A stretch of DNA of 64,000 bases from Chionis minor (Eukaryota; Chordata; Aves; Charadriiformes; Chionididae): positions 1-64,000 of the forward strand of contig VZSF01017777.1 in assembly GCA_013398295.1 (NCBI GenBank), in the 5' to 3' direction. Of this stretch, positions 47,601 to 60,985 are shown piece by piece. The translations under genes were made by a program, and so were the position numbers. Position 1 is the stretch's first letter, and every line of letters begins with the position of its first letter. The notes under the pieces were generated by a model, which made no database searches, was not told the origin of the DNA, and worked only from the letters and a program-made list of their open reading frames with translations.

Positions 47601-50600
47601 CAGTGCAAGGGAATTCCTTTTAACAATGCAGAATAAAGCATTAGATGCATAAGGGGAGAAATAAAGAAGTTGACATACAGTTGTTTACAATTACAGTTAA
47701 ATCTAACAGATAGGAAGGCAATTAAGAAAAAAGCAGAAGAGTTAAGGTCTTAATCAACCATATTGCAATGGTGTCATACTTTGATGGTCTAAGGCCACAG
47801 GCAAGGAAAGGTTTGGAAAAGCAACTGAAAGAGTTTAGGGAAAAATAAACAGAAAGAACAATCTTCAACAGCTTGCTGTGACCCAACTAGAAGGTTTATT
47901 AATCCTGAGATAGAATAATGGCAGTAATGAAATTTGTATGGGCCTTTCTTACTATGAAGAGGTGAACTTATTTACATTGACATCAACCACAGACAGTGTA
48001 GAGAAGACTCAGATTTTAATGACAGCATGTAATCTAATATGCTGAGAAAGTTTTTGTTCATAAAGGCTTTTTTTTCCTTGATAAAATTGATTGAATTTTA
48101 AATTTACTTTTCCTGTATTCTATTTCCCCCCCAATCTGACATGTGTCCGATCAACAAGCTGTTAAATGTATAGAAATAAGGCTAGGAAAATGTGTTACTC
48201 TTTTTTTATGTAACTATAAGCTGTCTGAGAAATAAGCATAAAGGTGATCTAACAGATACCTGCAATACACATAAATGCAGAAAGCAGAATCCCTTTGGCC
48301 CTAAGGAATATTGCTAGGCAAGGAGATCAATATATTGACAATTAGGTGTTAAATCTCTTAAAGAAGTCAGAAAGAGTAACTGAAGGGAAAAAAGTTGACG
48401 GAGTAAATTTATTAATAGCAGTTGCTCAAATACTGGTTTTATGGGTGAACTTAGTTTTATTTATATTAGTTACTCTAGTTCAAAAAGTTGGACTGTATTT
48501 ATAAATGAGCTTGAGATGTCAATTTTTGAGATACTGTCAACATAGAAGAGAGAGTAACATGAGTAAAATGTCAGCTGAGCTACCTGAAGACCATGAACAT
48601 GAAGAGCATGTTGTTGCAGTTAAAAAGACGAGAAGAATCTAAGAAGTTGCGGTTTGTGATGTGTTATACATGCTAACTTCATTAGATGGGTAGTAACAAT
48701 TAATGCATATGCCTGGAGAGAATGAAAAAACAAAATTTTAACATTTGGCCCTTCCCATGTGAGTTTCATTTCTGGAGCGTCTAGGTTGAGATCCTGGTAC
48801 CTGGTAAGTAAAAAGTGTTAGCAATCAAATATTCGGAAAGCAAATGAGAGATGCAATGCATCAGCTCGACAATCACTTAAAATCACAATCTCGTTAGCAG
48901 CAATAAAACCTGAGTTGTGTATCGTGAAATAAGAAGTTCCAACACCAATTAGTTTTGCCAGTAATTCATGAATAGGTTCTGATTTATCTTTATCTTTTTT
49001 TATCTTTTATCACATATTCTTCACATATAATAGTAGGATGATAATTTATTTTTTTTTTTAATCTTGAAGTGGAGAAAAAAGTATTGTGGTCTTTGTGATG
49101 ATTAGAAAATAAAATCATATATATGCTAAAACCAAGATAGAATTATTGTGTATTTATTGCAGGCTTTAAAGAGCATGCAGTAAATAAGGGAAAGGCCAAC
49201 ACTTGAATGATGAGGTTAAAAATATTAAACAGCTGCTACATTTCCCAGACACCATTCATCCAATGCAATGAACAAGGCAGGGAGCCTAAGGGAAATACAG
49301 AGTGACTGTGTAATTAAAGACTGTATGATAATGAACATGCACAGAGAGGCTGAATTATGCTTTCACGGGTAACTTACATTCTGACACTTCTTAGTTTTTG
49401 AACAATTGACTTTGCAAAAAGACTACACTTCGAAAAACCCCCACTGCACTGTTCTTGATTTCAATCCACTCTGTACCTAACATAAGCAAAAGGAAAGAAT
49501 ACAATGTATTATTTAGATAGACTTTTTCACCTCCATCATACTATGCTTCATTAGTAGTTTTTGAAAATGAACTACTGCAGCATATGCTTAACCACAGATC
49601 TAATGTTAAACAGCGTCTGGATAAATCCTAATTCTGGCACAGTGGAAAAGGACCACTGGGACCTGTGCTAGTGCTCCTCTCAAACGCCATCTATCCCGGT
49701 GCCAAAATAAGATACAAGTCTTGAGAGACTAAACAGGTTTCTGATTCATGCTTTCCTTTCTACATAAACAACTCTGACTTTTAAAATATTACGGGGTATA
49801 TGTGTTAGCTCTTCACTAAAATGGAGGGTTCATTTCAAATACCTCAAAGCTATAATTATGGACTCAGTCAGATCTTAAAATATTAATTACATTTGAGCTA
49901 AATTTTCTAGACAGAAATATTTTTTAAAAAATCATGAGAGAGATACTAACTTTTATTTTAGAGACATCTAAATTTTAAGAGAATGAGCACACAGCTGGTC
50001 CCACTCACATTCAAAAGTACTTGTTTTATTTATGGCAGTTATTTAATGAAGAAATCTTGCTCTCAAACAATGCTATTCAGCTAGGTTTGTGTATGTTTAG
50101 GTTAGCATAACAGGTATTAAACAGTCATCTAATAAGAGCTGCACAGGAATGACATTCAGATAGGTTTTTATATGCTTTTTTATGGTCCAGACTTTATCCA
50201 ATTTTTTTATCAAAAGTAACTATTGAAGATTTTAAAGATCTGAGGGAAAGTTAAGCAGTTATCAGGTAAGGTCCACTTAGACGTCATAGTTAGAACTTTG
50301 TTACGTGGCATGCTATTAGCAATTAAGACATTACTTTTTTCAGTGGTTTATCGGGAGAAAGTAGGTATCAAAGCTACTGCCAGAATATTGATTGGAATTT
50401 TAACGTGTGCTGTGGTGATGTTTTTAATCTAATTTAAAAAAATTATTGATGTTCATAATGTGGTATACGCAGTCTCTTCAATCATGTATAAAAAGTTTAC
50501 TATGACAGGATAGAATCTCCCTTCATGGAGTACCTTTTGAATGGAGACAATTAAAAATAAAGTAACTGTTGCTTTTCAATGACAGGCAGAATTCAGGTAT

Positions 50601-53600
50601 TCATTCTATTAAGAGCACCCCAATTTTGTCTAAAAGGTAGGCAGGCAACACTATTATCATGTCTAACACCTATGAAAGAGCCACCACATTCTTTCATTTC
50701 TCCTTGTTTCCATGGAATCTAAGTAGATTAACTGATCACTTTTTAAGAAGCACATGCAAAATACTTGGGAAATTATGCAGCCTACAAATCTTCTAGAACT
50801 GCATAATCATGGATCATGCATTTTTCAAATCAAAAACTAAATCAAAATCATGTGCCTAATTTTTGGAAGAGGAGATACCATATAACAGAAACATCAGTTG
50901 GAACTATAGTAGGGATCATAAAAAAAAAAAGAGACATAATTAGCTCTACATCATTTCTGCAATTTCAAGGTCAGACCATTAACATTTACCACAGGCGTGG
51001 CAGAGAAAATAAAAGCAGAGAACTGCCTCAATGACAAAGTAGAGAAATGCACATAAAATAATGAACTCCAACAAGTAGCATATCTTCCTCTTCACCTTCC
51101 AAACAAAACTACTCCCCTCATGACCACCAAGGAAGGTATTTAAATTCAGATAAGTTAGACTTTATTGCATTCCTTGCAACTATTTTAAATGCATTTACAG
51201 TTTCTAATGAATGCAAACACATGCACAGCAACAGTCTAAACCAAAATAACAGATTTAAAACCAGCCAGAAAACATTCAAGTGCTAAATATGAGTATTACA
51301 CTTAAGTTATGCTTTATAACATTCTACTATAATGAGTTTTATTTAATGACAGATCCCTACAGTTTCTAGGTATACAAGTTAAACTGGGATTTCTAAATCT
51401 CATTGAATTAAACTCACTGATTCAAGGGACTTAATGTAAATTGTGCTTGCTATGCGGCGACAGACCAAGAAGATAACATTTATATGTCCACTGTCATCTA
51501 AAGGAAGCCTGAAAATTAACTAAAGAAATATAAAATGAAAGAGTGATGGGAGGAAAGATATATTATCGTAAGTTGGTCCTCAATGTCACTTAGAAGTTTT
51601 GCCAGGCAATAATTCCATTCCCTATGTGAACACAAAAAAGAAGAAATATGCCTAACAAGGCTTGTATTTTAACGAAGCTGGGAAAAGAAATGTCCTTTGT
51701 TCAAGAGAACCTCTGTAGACAGAGAGGAATCAAAGCTGGGATTCTTTGAAGTCTGCAGTTGGAAACTGTTTTACTTATTTGAAGATTGATAGGTATTAGA
51801 GAAAAAGTAAAAATTGGATAAATTCTAGCAGATGCCAGTTACTCAAAAGAGTGGTCAATAAATCTTGCTGACAATAGTATATTCCTACATACTTATCTAA
51901 ATTTATAAATGTGAGTGTTAAATGCAAGCTCATGATGGCAGTATTGATAAGGCTAAACTTTCACCTTAAAAGTTTGACTAATGCAAATGACAATGGAATC
52001 TCCAACAAGATTTGGAACTACTTAGCAAGAAAAATAAAGATTCACTTAATCAATAATCAGCTCACTACCACTACTGAAAGTAGTGGTGTAAGTGGTGCTT
52101 AAAAGTAAGAAAGTAATAAAAATGAGATAACAGTAGAAAGCATGAAAAATGAGAAGTCTGAAGAGTGACATTTGTTCTTGGATCATTTCAGATGAAACCT
52201 CTTGGGACTTTACCCACACTCAATTTATTTCATTAAAAACATTCAGTAAATTATTTCAGTTCTGCAAGATAGGTGGATGTGCTTTGTGATCTGCCTTTCA
52301 CTGATAATTCACCCTGTTTCTGATGCTTTCCATTCCACATCAACAATATGATTTGGAGAGGCTGTGCTTTAGCATGGGCTGCCACCTATGTTTCTGAAAA
52401 TGACAGTCCTATGAAACTGCTCAATATCTAAATTTCATTGTTCACACCAACTCCATTACTTTAGGAGTCTGACTTTCCTTTACACTGCCTCTCACATGCT
52501 ACCAATCGTTTTAATGAAATCACAGTAATTTGAAATTAGATCTTAAGTCAAATGTGTTCATAATTTGCAGAAAACCTAATATTTCCCACTAGACGTTTTC
52601 TTTCACAGAAAAATTCTTTAGACAACTAAGTTGCCATAAAAAGCTGAATAGAAACAAAAAAAGGCAACAAACCAGTTACCTCATTTTCTCGTTTAATTAA
52701 GTGGTTGAAGCTCTAAGAACTTATCCCATACTAAATCCGTATATATACATGTATTTCACTGAACAAAAGAAACTTGGATACAACGCAAATTTCTACTTGC
52801 AATACACTAAGCAATCTGCTTATAAAAGAGGTCTCTGTGGCAGCAAAACCTATCATTATTGAACCACAAGTAAAGTGTATTACTAGTAGTTCAATAATGG
52901 TGGAAGAGGGACTGGAGTAGTGTGAAATTGCAGCTGTACTGGACCCAGATCACCCTGCATTCCTATGATTCAGCTTCAGTTTCAGTTTGGGTGACAGCAC
53001 AGTACCAAGATCCTTGTAATCCTCTTTAGCTCCCCACAGTGAATGAATCCAGGATTCAACTCTACCATACCCTAAAATTATGACTACTTTATAAAAAGAA
53101 GGAATATTTTAGTCTGGCAATAATCGTTACTTGAAATATTCCATAAAAATAAATTAATAAAACAGAACTACTAAACATATTCACAAACAACAAGAAATCT
53201 TCCATATTTACAATAAACAAGGCTTTTCAGAGGTATCATAACTAATAAAAAATGGAAAAATGAATGTTTCTTTGTAAACAGATGATCTGATTCACATCAT
53301 AGATGACAATATGTAAATTCCTTAGCACAGAGGTAGTAGATCTAAATGCATTTATCTTGGCTGCATTAGAGATTGAAAACCAGAGACAGCAATGCTGACT
53401 TTATGGCCAAATCATCCATGGGCATAAATCCAACTAGAATTAAACTAATACAGAAGTATTTTCCTAGGTAACATTAAGTTGTATCTCTCCAAAGGTAAAT
53501 AAGACAATCTATGCAAACAATAGCTCTTTTTTGTATTTATTTATTTAAGATTGTGACCAAGTTTGGGCTTTTTTTCCCACTTTCTGAATTAAAAAATATC

Positions 53601-56112
53601 TAAACCACTATTTTTTAAAATAAAGATGTCAATTTGAAACATTTTTCATAACATTTTTAAATGGAGAAATCCCTGGATCTTTAGAACACATGTGACCCCC
53701 TTATGGTGAAAAGAACAAAATATATTAATAAGGGGCAAAAGCAAAAAAAGAAGGACAAAATGCTTTCATAATATTTCTGCTTAGTTTCTGCTTAGTTTCT
53801 ACTGATTTTGAAGAAAATACAAAGTGACAATGTGTGGTGAGATATTTCTTCATCAGTATTGTGTTCACTAGAAACAGGAAGCTTAGAGTCACTGAGGAAG
53901 ACTACGGGATGTTGATTCTTTTGCTCAGATTAGCTCTGGCTTGCTAACCACTAAGAGAAAATGAATTAGCTAGGTTTGTGGTGGTTTTCCGTAGTTTACC
54001 TGCACACAGCTTTGCACTAGTAGAATGCAATTCTTTGCACGTTTTCAGCTTTCTAGTCTTATTAGTATAATATTTTAAATGAAAATATTTACTCCAGAAC
54101 TTACCTAACAGAGTGTTTTGTTTTAGCAGACATACCTATCTAGAAAATTCAGAAAAATGAACAAGAGGTCATCTGCAAGAAGAAAATGCTGTCCTGGCAT
54201 AAAAGGTAATAATTAGGTACCACTTAGAGAGCAGAGAGAACAAAATTTGGAAAAATTTAGAACACACCACAAATTTACTGATTTTAATCACAGTTTGGAT
54301 GTCCAGGGATGTGTCCTAAATATATCCATTGTTGCATTATTGCAAAAGACATTTAAAAGAAATAAAAAACTTGTAGAAATCATGGGAGAAAAAGTTCCAG
54401 GCACCAGTCAGCTGAGTAATAAGGCCATGTAAAAGCCAATTAGTTTTATAACCCTTAATAACTTGTTGAAGAGATCAAAACTGGCAAACTTCCAGTCTCT
54501 ACTGTACATCTTTATATGATTATTTCTAACCTACAACAGCATTTTGTAGAAAAAAACCCCACAAAAAATCAAGACCCCACAGTTTAAATACTCCTGAAAA
54601 CAAGGGGTGGAGGAGTCAGGGGAAGAAAAGTAAGTAGTTTGAAGAAGACATTGGCAATCTTTTTTAAACTCCCCACTGGGTAATGTGAGCATATTGCCAA
54701 TAGGTACGGGGCCTAAAATTCTTGAAAGTGAGTAAAAGTTGACCCACCATCTGTTTTTCTCAAAAACAGACAATTAGCTACTTAATTGACTTGGCACACT
54801 ATATATTACAGTACATATGTCACACTAGATTAAGTGGTTTGGTTTCTACAAAGTTGTAGAAACGAAGATTTCGGATTATTCTTTTTTCTTGGTGGTTGTA
54901 TTTTAGAGACTTTTTTTTTTATTTTGACAAAAAATATGCCCAGGGCTTAAATTCTCCCCTATGCAGCTTTTAGTCTTTTTAAATGCAGTGCTAAAGTAGG
55001 AAACAATGCACCATACTGCTATGCCAAATGTTATTTATTATTTATTACACTATGTCCATGCTTTCATTTTATGAATCCTGCAGCTGGACACTCAGATTTC
55101 AGGTATCCTTTAAGCTGATATAAAAAGTTAACAGTAGAGATGGTCGTGTTAACAGAATACATAATAACTTCCTACCATCCAACTATAAGACATTTTGCCA
55201 GCTTTTAAATCCATTACCAAAACGTACATTCTTAGGATCATTTTCCATTTAATTTCTATGTTTCTTCCTGTACATTTACATGGTTTAACATGTGGGGATT
55301 TGGAGTGTGGATGAAAAATAAACAATTTGAAGCAAAAATAATATTAGAATGGTAAGTTTTCATAAACAAGTTGCAACACAGCATCTTTAGATAGCCATAG
55401 TGCTCAATGGGGTTTATCACTGTATATGAAGGCATTTTATAACTTAAATATGATCTAGAAATATCATGTAGAAAGCAACCATAACACTTATGCTATAGGT
55501 TTTTTCATAGTTTTTATAGTTAAGCTTATTATAAGATTTCTTATTACAGCTACCTGTATAACCAACAGCTATTATATCTTTTTTTTTATGTAACTGCAAG
55601 AAAACTGTCTAAAAATAACACATAGCTGTAGGCAATAAATAATTAATCAGTGATAGCCACTGGGACTTACCAACAAGAAACGGACTGCATTCAACAATGT
55701 GAACTACGCGTTCCATGTTTGCCACGGAAAATGAAGGGCATTGCTTTTTTTTTTTCCTAAATTCAGCCAAAACTTTAAATCAAATTTCCTAAGCTGCCTT
55801 TTAATATTTTTTCTTCACTAGTACTTTCAATGCTACTATCAAAAAAGTTTTACTTTTCATTTAATACCCTATTTTTCAGATCATCAAGCACAATTTTCCC
55901 CCTTTTGAAATTTTTCTTTGTTAATGCTTCCATTTTCTGTATCATTTACTGTAAACCTAGTCTATAAAACCTGTAATGTCCTTAATTATAGTGACCTTTA
56001 CCACTTGTCTGGTCTTTCCTTTATTCCTAATTCATGACATGTGAAACGTTGATTATTTTTTTTATCCCTTCAGAGTGGAGAAAGAAAGGATTTAACATCA
56101 TTTGTTTTTCAT
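47601..56112. other. Long unique intronic stretch
   Basis: About 8.5 kb without recognised coding sequence or transposons. Short open frames (50816-51034, 51911-52102, 54247-54432 on plus; 54531-54773 on minus) have no domain signature and are treated as chance. Confidence 0.55.
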
Positions 56113-56472
56113 AGAATCATAGAATAGTTAGAGTTGGAAGGGACCTTGCAGATCATCAAGTTCCAACCCCCCTGCCATAGGCAGGGACACCTGCCACTAG
56201 ACCAGGTTGCCTAAGGCCACATCCAACCTGGCCTTAAACACCTCCAGAGATAGGGCCTCAACGACCTCTCTGGGCAACCTGTTCCAGTGTCAGAACCGTC
56301 CTCAGAGTGAAAAATTTCTCCCCGAGATCTAATCTAAATTTACCCTCTTCCAGTTTGAAGCCATTCCCCCTCGTCCTATCACTATATGCCCTAGTAAAAA
56401 GTCCTTCCCCTGCTCTCCTGGAGGCCCTCTTTAGGTACTGGAAGGTACTGGATCTCCCTGGAGCCTTCTCTT
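56113..56472 (-). mobile_element. CR1 LINE 3' end, cut at a single N
   Basis: The reverse complement has the terminal repeat and 3' UTR (CATAGAATCATAGAATAGTT at 56113; CCAACCCCCCTGCCATAGGC). The end of the C-terminal coding region follows, seen on plus as GGGCAACCTGTTCCAGTGTC. The homology stops at CTTCTCTT, exactly where a lone N stands at 56473. Unrelated DNA follows. Confidence 0.92.
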
Positions 56473-56473
56473 N

Positions 56474-58254
56474 TCACATAACTAATTCAGACACATAGAT
56501 ATTACACAATTTTTAATATAGATATGTATTATGTATAAGTGTATATAAATATGGTCTATTTATTAGTATCACCTAAACAATAGCCTGGAGAGAATTCTGG
56601 GTTCTGGACCCCAAGTTTATGAAAATATTTAAAGTCCTGTTCAGCCAAAAAGGCAATTTATCTAGCCCAGTAAGTATGATTTCCACCCCACTAGCATTAA
56701 ATGGCCTCAGACTTTGCATTGACCTGCCTTGGCAGGACTCTGTTTGGCTGTGTTTGCCTTAACAAGAGTTGCTTTTAGCTGGTTTGAGCTGAAACAGCAA
56801 TTGTTTTGTAATGGAGTCACTATTACTTACTCTGTCTGAGCTTAGGTTCTGTGACAATCATAAGTATTGAAGGTCTGACTAACCCAGGTAGACACTGCAT
56901 AACATTCAACAGCCCTTGGTGTCCATGGGAACGGGGGAGGCTATTCTGCAAATTCAAAACACTAACTAGGAATAAAAAGACAAACCGAAACAAAAAAACC
57001 AAACATCTGGCTTTTTGAGAGGTATAGTTGCCTAAGAAGACCCAAAGGAGAAGGAAACTCCACTATCAACATCATACTCCTCCAAGCACTGACCTTGAGA
57101 TGCTGACAAATTGTAGTCCATTCCTCCCCACCCTCCTCTGCATGAGGAAGGCAGATGTTAATGTTAGGACACAAAGAGACACTGGAAAGGTAAGCATAAC
57201 TACAGGGAAAAGGAGCAGGTACTAGGAAAGTTATGTAACACCTCTATTGTTAATAAAGTTTCTCTATGTTAATTAGATAGTCTGAATGTTAGACTTAAAA
57301 TATGTTGGACAAGGAGGATATTCTTAATTCTTTCTATATTGTGTTCCCTTTTACTCCTGACTATAATGAACATAACAATGGGTTCCACTGAAGTGTGAGT
57401 TACTCTTACATCGCTTCCTTTGTCTATGTCTGGATTGCACAGCACTCATCAGTTTCTTCAGATCGCCTCTCTGAAATGCCTCCTGAAAGAGGAAGAATTT
57501 CAAACCCCACTTTTTGGATTTGAAGAGGATTTTAAGGATCAAGTGTTCAAACATTCACTAAGTATAAATTTTCAAAGTACCTATTTTAAGTGTGAAATAA
57601 GCTCAGTTTGTATCCCTGATTATTTCCAAGAATTCAATTCAGTTTGAAATAATGTCACCAATAGATCTTCTACTGACTTCTATTTATTATTAAATGCCTA
57701 CTAAAGTTCACCTTCTAGGGTTTATTTTATTTGCTTGTGAATTCATTTGTTTAATGTCATCTAATTCATTTTATCAGGTTAACTTCTGTATTTGCTCAGT
57801 AATTTGCATTAATACTCAGAGAAATTTGCAATAATCTCTCTTTAATTATCATTTAATAAAGTTATTGGTTATGGTACCTATTTAGTAAATTTCATTTTCT
57901 TCTCAAATTGGTCTCTGTAACAATCCAAACAGTTCAAGTGAAAATTCTTAAGTGACTAAGAAAAACAATAATCAAGGTTGGTCAGTTTGCAGACACATGC
58001 TCACCTCTCTACATTTTCCAAAGACATTTAAAATGCAGAATAAATGTATATATTACCCTGAGATGTAATAAGAAGATATTTTTCCATTTTTTTAATCATT
58101 AAAAAACCAAACCAAAACCTACTATCTACAAAATCTATAATATAAAATGTCTTTATTGCTACTCATATGACAAGCAATTTAGAATCAGAGAAGATTTAAA
58201 ATAATTTACAGAGGAATGACATAAATAAAAGAGTAAATATGCAAACTTCAAGTC
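56474..58254. other. Unique intronic DNA
   Basis: No gene or repeat that I can name. Short frames at 57028-57225 and 57420-57647 (+) have no domain signature. Confidence 0.5.
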
Positions 58255-58530
58255 CAATCTCCCTGCTCAAATTGGGTCCCCTACAGCAGGTTGCCCAGGA
58301 CCATGTCCAGTGAAGTTTTGAATGATCTCCAAGGATGGGTACTCTGCAACCTCTCTGGGCAACCTGTTCCAGTGTTTGACCATCCTCTCAGTAAAGGAGT
58401 GCTTTCCTATATCCAGATGGAATTTCATGTTTTAATGTATGGCAATTGCTTCTTCTGGCTACTACTGAGAAGAGCCTGGCTCCCTCTTCTTCATTCATAC
58501 CCAACAGGTATTTATACACATGGGTAACTG
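58255..58530 (-). mobile_element. Old CR1 LINE 3'-region fragment
   Basis: Plus-strand phrases CAGGTTGCCCAGGACCATGT and CTCTGGGCAACCTGTTCCAG are the reverse complement of the CR1 C-terminal coding region. The terminal repeat is missing and frames are broken. Confidence 0.8.
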
Positions 58531-59658
58531 GAAGTTTTAGTGTTTTGCACATGCTGCAGGTGGTCAAATAAACAAAAAAATGAGAGCTAAAGCCAAAGGC
58601 AGCTGCCACCCTCTCCCCATCCACACACAACAGAAAAAAGAAACTATATATATACTTCAGGGAAGACATTTCTTTCCATCAGCATCAACTAACTAGAGGA
58701 CACACATACAATAACTGCCTTGACCGTTCAAGAGCTGTAAATTGATCATTTTGGAATCCCTTCTTAATTCCCATAATATAAAAAATAAGAAAAAGCTTAG
58801 ATTTAGAATTCAACAAGTGAAGATGATATGATAAATCCTGAGACAAAGACACCCTTTCTCATAATATTAGAGGCTGTATTTTTCCTCTCAGTTTTAAGGA
58901 ATTCAAACTCACATTACTCATCTCACAAATACTTTAATAACAAATTTTTGGGATCATGGGCATCTTCAATTTACCATTCTGGTACTTTTCATGAAATATT
59001 TTATGCATAGAAATACACCATGTAGGAATGAAAGACAAGGAACAGAAAAAAAGAAAAGAGTCTGCAACATTCTGGTGGTCTTTATGAGAGAGTACAACGG
59101 CTGATTCAAAAGTATAAACCATTAATTAAACATACTATGATTATGGATTTTAACCAAAGGATAGAAGTTTTTATTTGTATTCCATGTGCATCCCTAATAG
59201 GTTTACTAAAACCTATATACTCAGTGCTTTATTTCATATGTATAATTTCTATAAGAAAATAACAGCACAGTAAACAAAATTCTTATTTTAGTTAAAATGA
59301 TGAAAAGGGATGTTCAATATATATTTCAGGTATCCCACATGAATTGTCAGCATATATATACCTGAAGATATTTTGTAAGTTAAAAGTTAAAACTCTCTAT
59401 ACTAAAGATTTTCTATAAAAGCAAAATAAGGCACATCAAGAAGAAATTCACATAACGTTTTCATAGAAACTAACTTTTAATAAACTGTTACTTCAGCACC
59501 AGCAAAATACAATGAGGATTCAATCATACTGAAAAATTGGCAATAACACCAATTGAAATGAAAGTAGGGACTCCACAGTCCATCAAATAATTGAGTTTAA
59601 TGCAAAGGAATTTAATATTTAATGCACTATCTCTAAGCATCATCATATAGTGAGCCGG
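58531..59658. other. Unique intronic DNA
   Basis: No gene or recognised repeat. Confidence 0.5.
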
Positions 59659-60985
59659 TGTACTAGTTTTGGGTGGGATAGGGTTAATTTTCTTTGCTGA
59701 GGCTCATGTGGTGCTGTTTTGGATTTATGATGAAAAGTGCTGATAACACACCAATGTTTTACCTATTGCTAGACAATGCTTACGCAGCATCAAGGCTTTT
59801 TCCACTTCTCACACTGCTCTGCCAGTAAGCTGAGGATGCACAAGAAATCATGAGGGGACACAGTTGGGACATCAGACTTGTCCTGGTTTGAAGTAAAACA
59901 GGACCAATTTTGTTCAGTAACTCTACTTTCTAACTAGCCCTCTTCTAGCTGCTGAAATTAACAGCGTGTTGTGCAGAAAACTGTTCACTCTCAGAGTGAT
60001 AAGACCCATGTTTATAGTTGATGACAAGGCATGGTATGCAGAGAGGCTCTTGCTTATACTTATTGTTGTAACAACCAAGGCCAAGCAACTTTGTTATTTG
60101 CCCCGTTGGAGGGTCAGAAGCAGAAAAGTGTAGAGGGATCACACCTGCAGGGAGGAGCAGACAGGACAAGTGACCCAAAACTAACCAACAGGGTGTTCCA
60201 TCCCATCTGGCTCATACTCATTATAAAAGCTGATCAAAGGGTCAGCCCTCTTTCTTCAATGGCCAGCATCTGAAGAGGACTCTGTTTGTCTGCCTTTGAC
60301 CCTGATCTTGTTCCTGAATCCAGATCAGGAATCCAGTTCCCGTCAGTGACTGAGTCCAGTCTGGGACTTCCCCAGTGCCTGCTGGTGACATGATTGTCAT
60401 CTGGGAACTTCATAAGTTTTTTTATATATTTCATTATTTTCTGCTTGTTATTTTATTATTTATATTTCATTAAAGTAGTTCAGTTCCTTCTAAACTAGTC
60501 TCTCTTTTTCTCTCTTTCCTGCTCTGCAGGAGAGTAAGCTGCTCCTGCTCTGCAGGAGACAGGGAACATCTGTTGCTTTGCCTGCTTGGGCCAATCCAGC
60601 CCAAAACTTGACATGACCCCAAATGACCAAAGGGATATCCCACATAATATGCCATCATGCTCAGCAATAAAAGCTGGGGAAGAAGGAGGGAGACAAATTT
60701 TCAGAGCTATGGAATTCGTCTTCCCAAGTAACCTTTATGCGCAATGGAGCCCTGCTTTCCTGGAAATAGCTAAACATGTGCCTGCCAATAGGAAGTAATG
60801 AATGAATTCCTTATTTTGCTTTGCTTGCACATGAAGCTTTTGTTTTTAACCTTTTATACTTTATCTCAGTCCAGGAGTTTTCTTACTTTTACCCTTTTGA
60901 TTCCCCCCCCCCACTACCCTACTGTGTGGGGTGTGAGCATAAGACTGCGTGGGGCTTAGCTGCCTGCTGGGGTTAACCCACAACA
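59659..60985 (+). mobile_element. ERVL-like LTR split by a later LTR insertion
   Basis: The outer element starts TGTACTAGTTTTGGGTGGGA and ends GGTTAACCCACAACA. Removing the inner insertion (59879-60613) leaves about 592 bp, close to the 580 bp of the related LTR at 40585-41164. Shared blocks include GATATCCCACATAAT and the AATAAA signal at 60666-60671. No internal retroviral genes are present. I see no convincing target duplication around it, and it is more diverged than the 40.6 kb copy. Confidence 0.8.
59879..60613 (+). mobile_element. Second LTR nested in the outer LTR, 735 bp
   Basis: It starts TGTCCTGGTTTGAAG and ends AAAACTTGACA, the TG...CA pattern of LTRs with partly complementary ends. 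It interrupts the outer LTR between AGACT (59874-59878) and TGACC (60614-60618), which share the core GAC and may be a diverged 5-bp target duplication. It contains TATAAAAGC (near 60221) as a possible TATA box. No viral gene is attached. It belongs to a different LTR family from the outer one. Confidence 0.7.
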
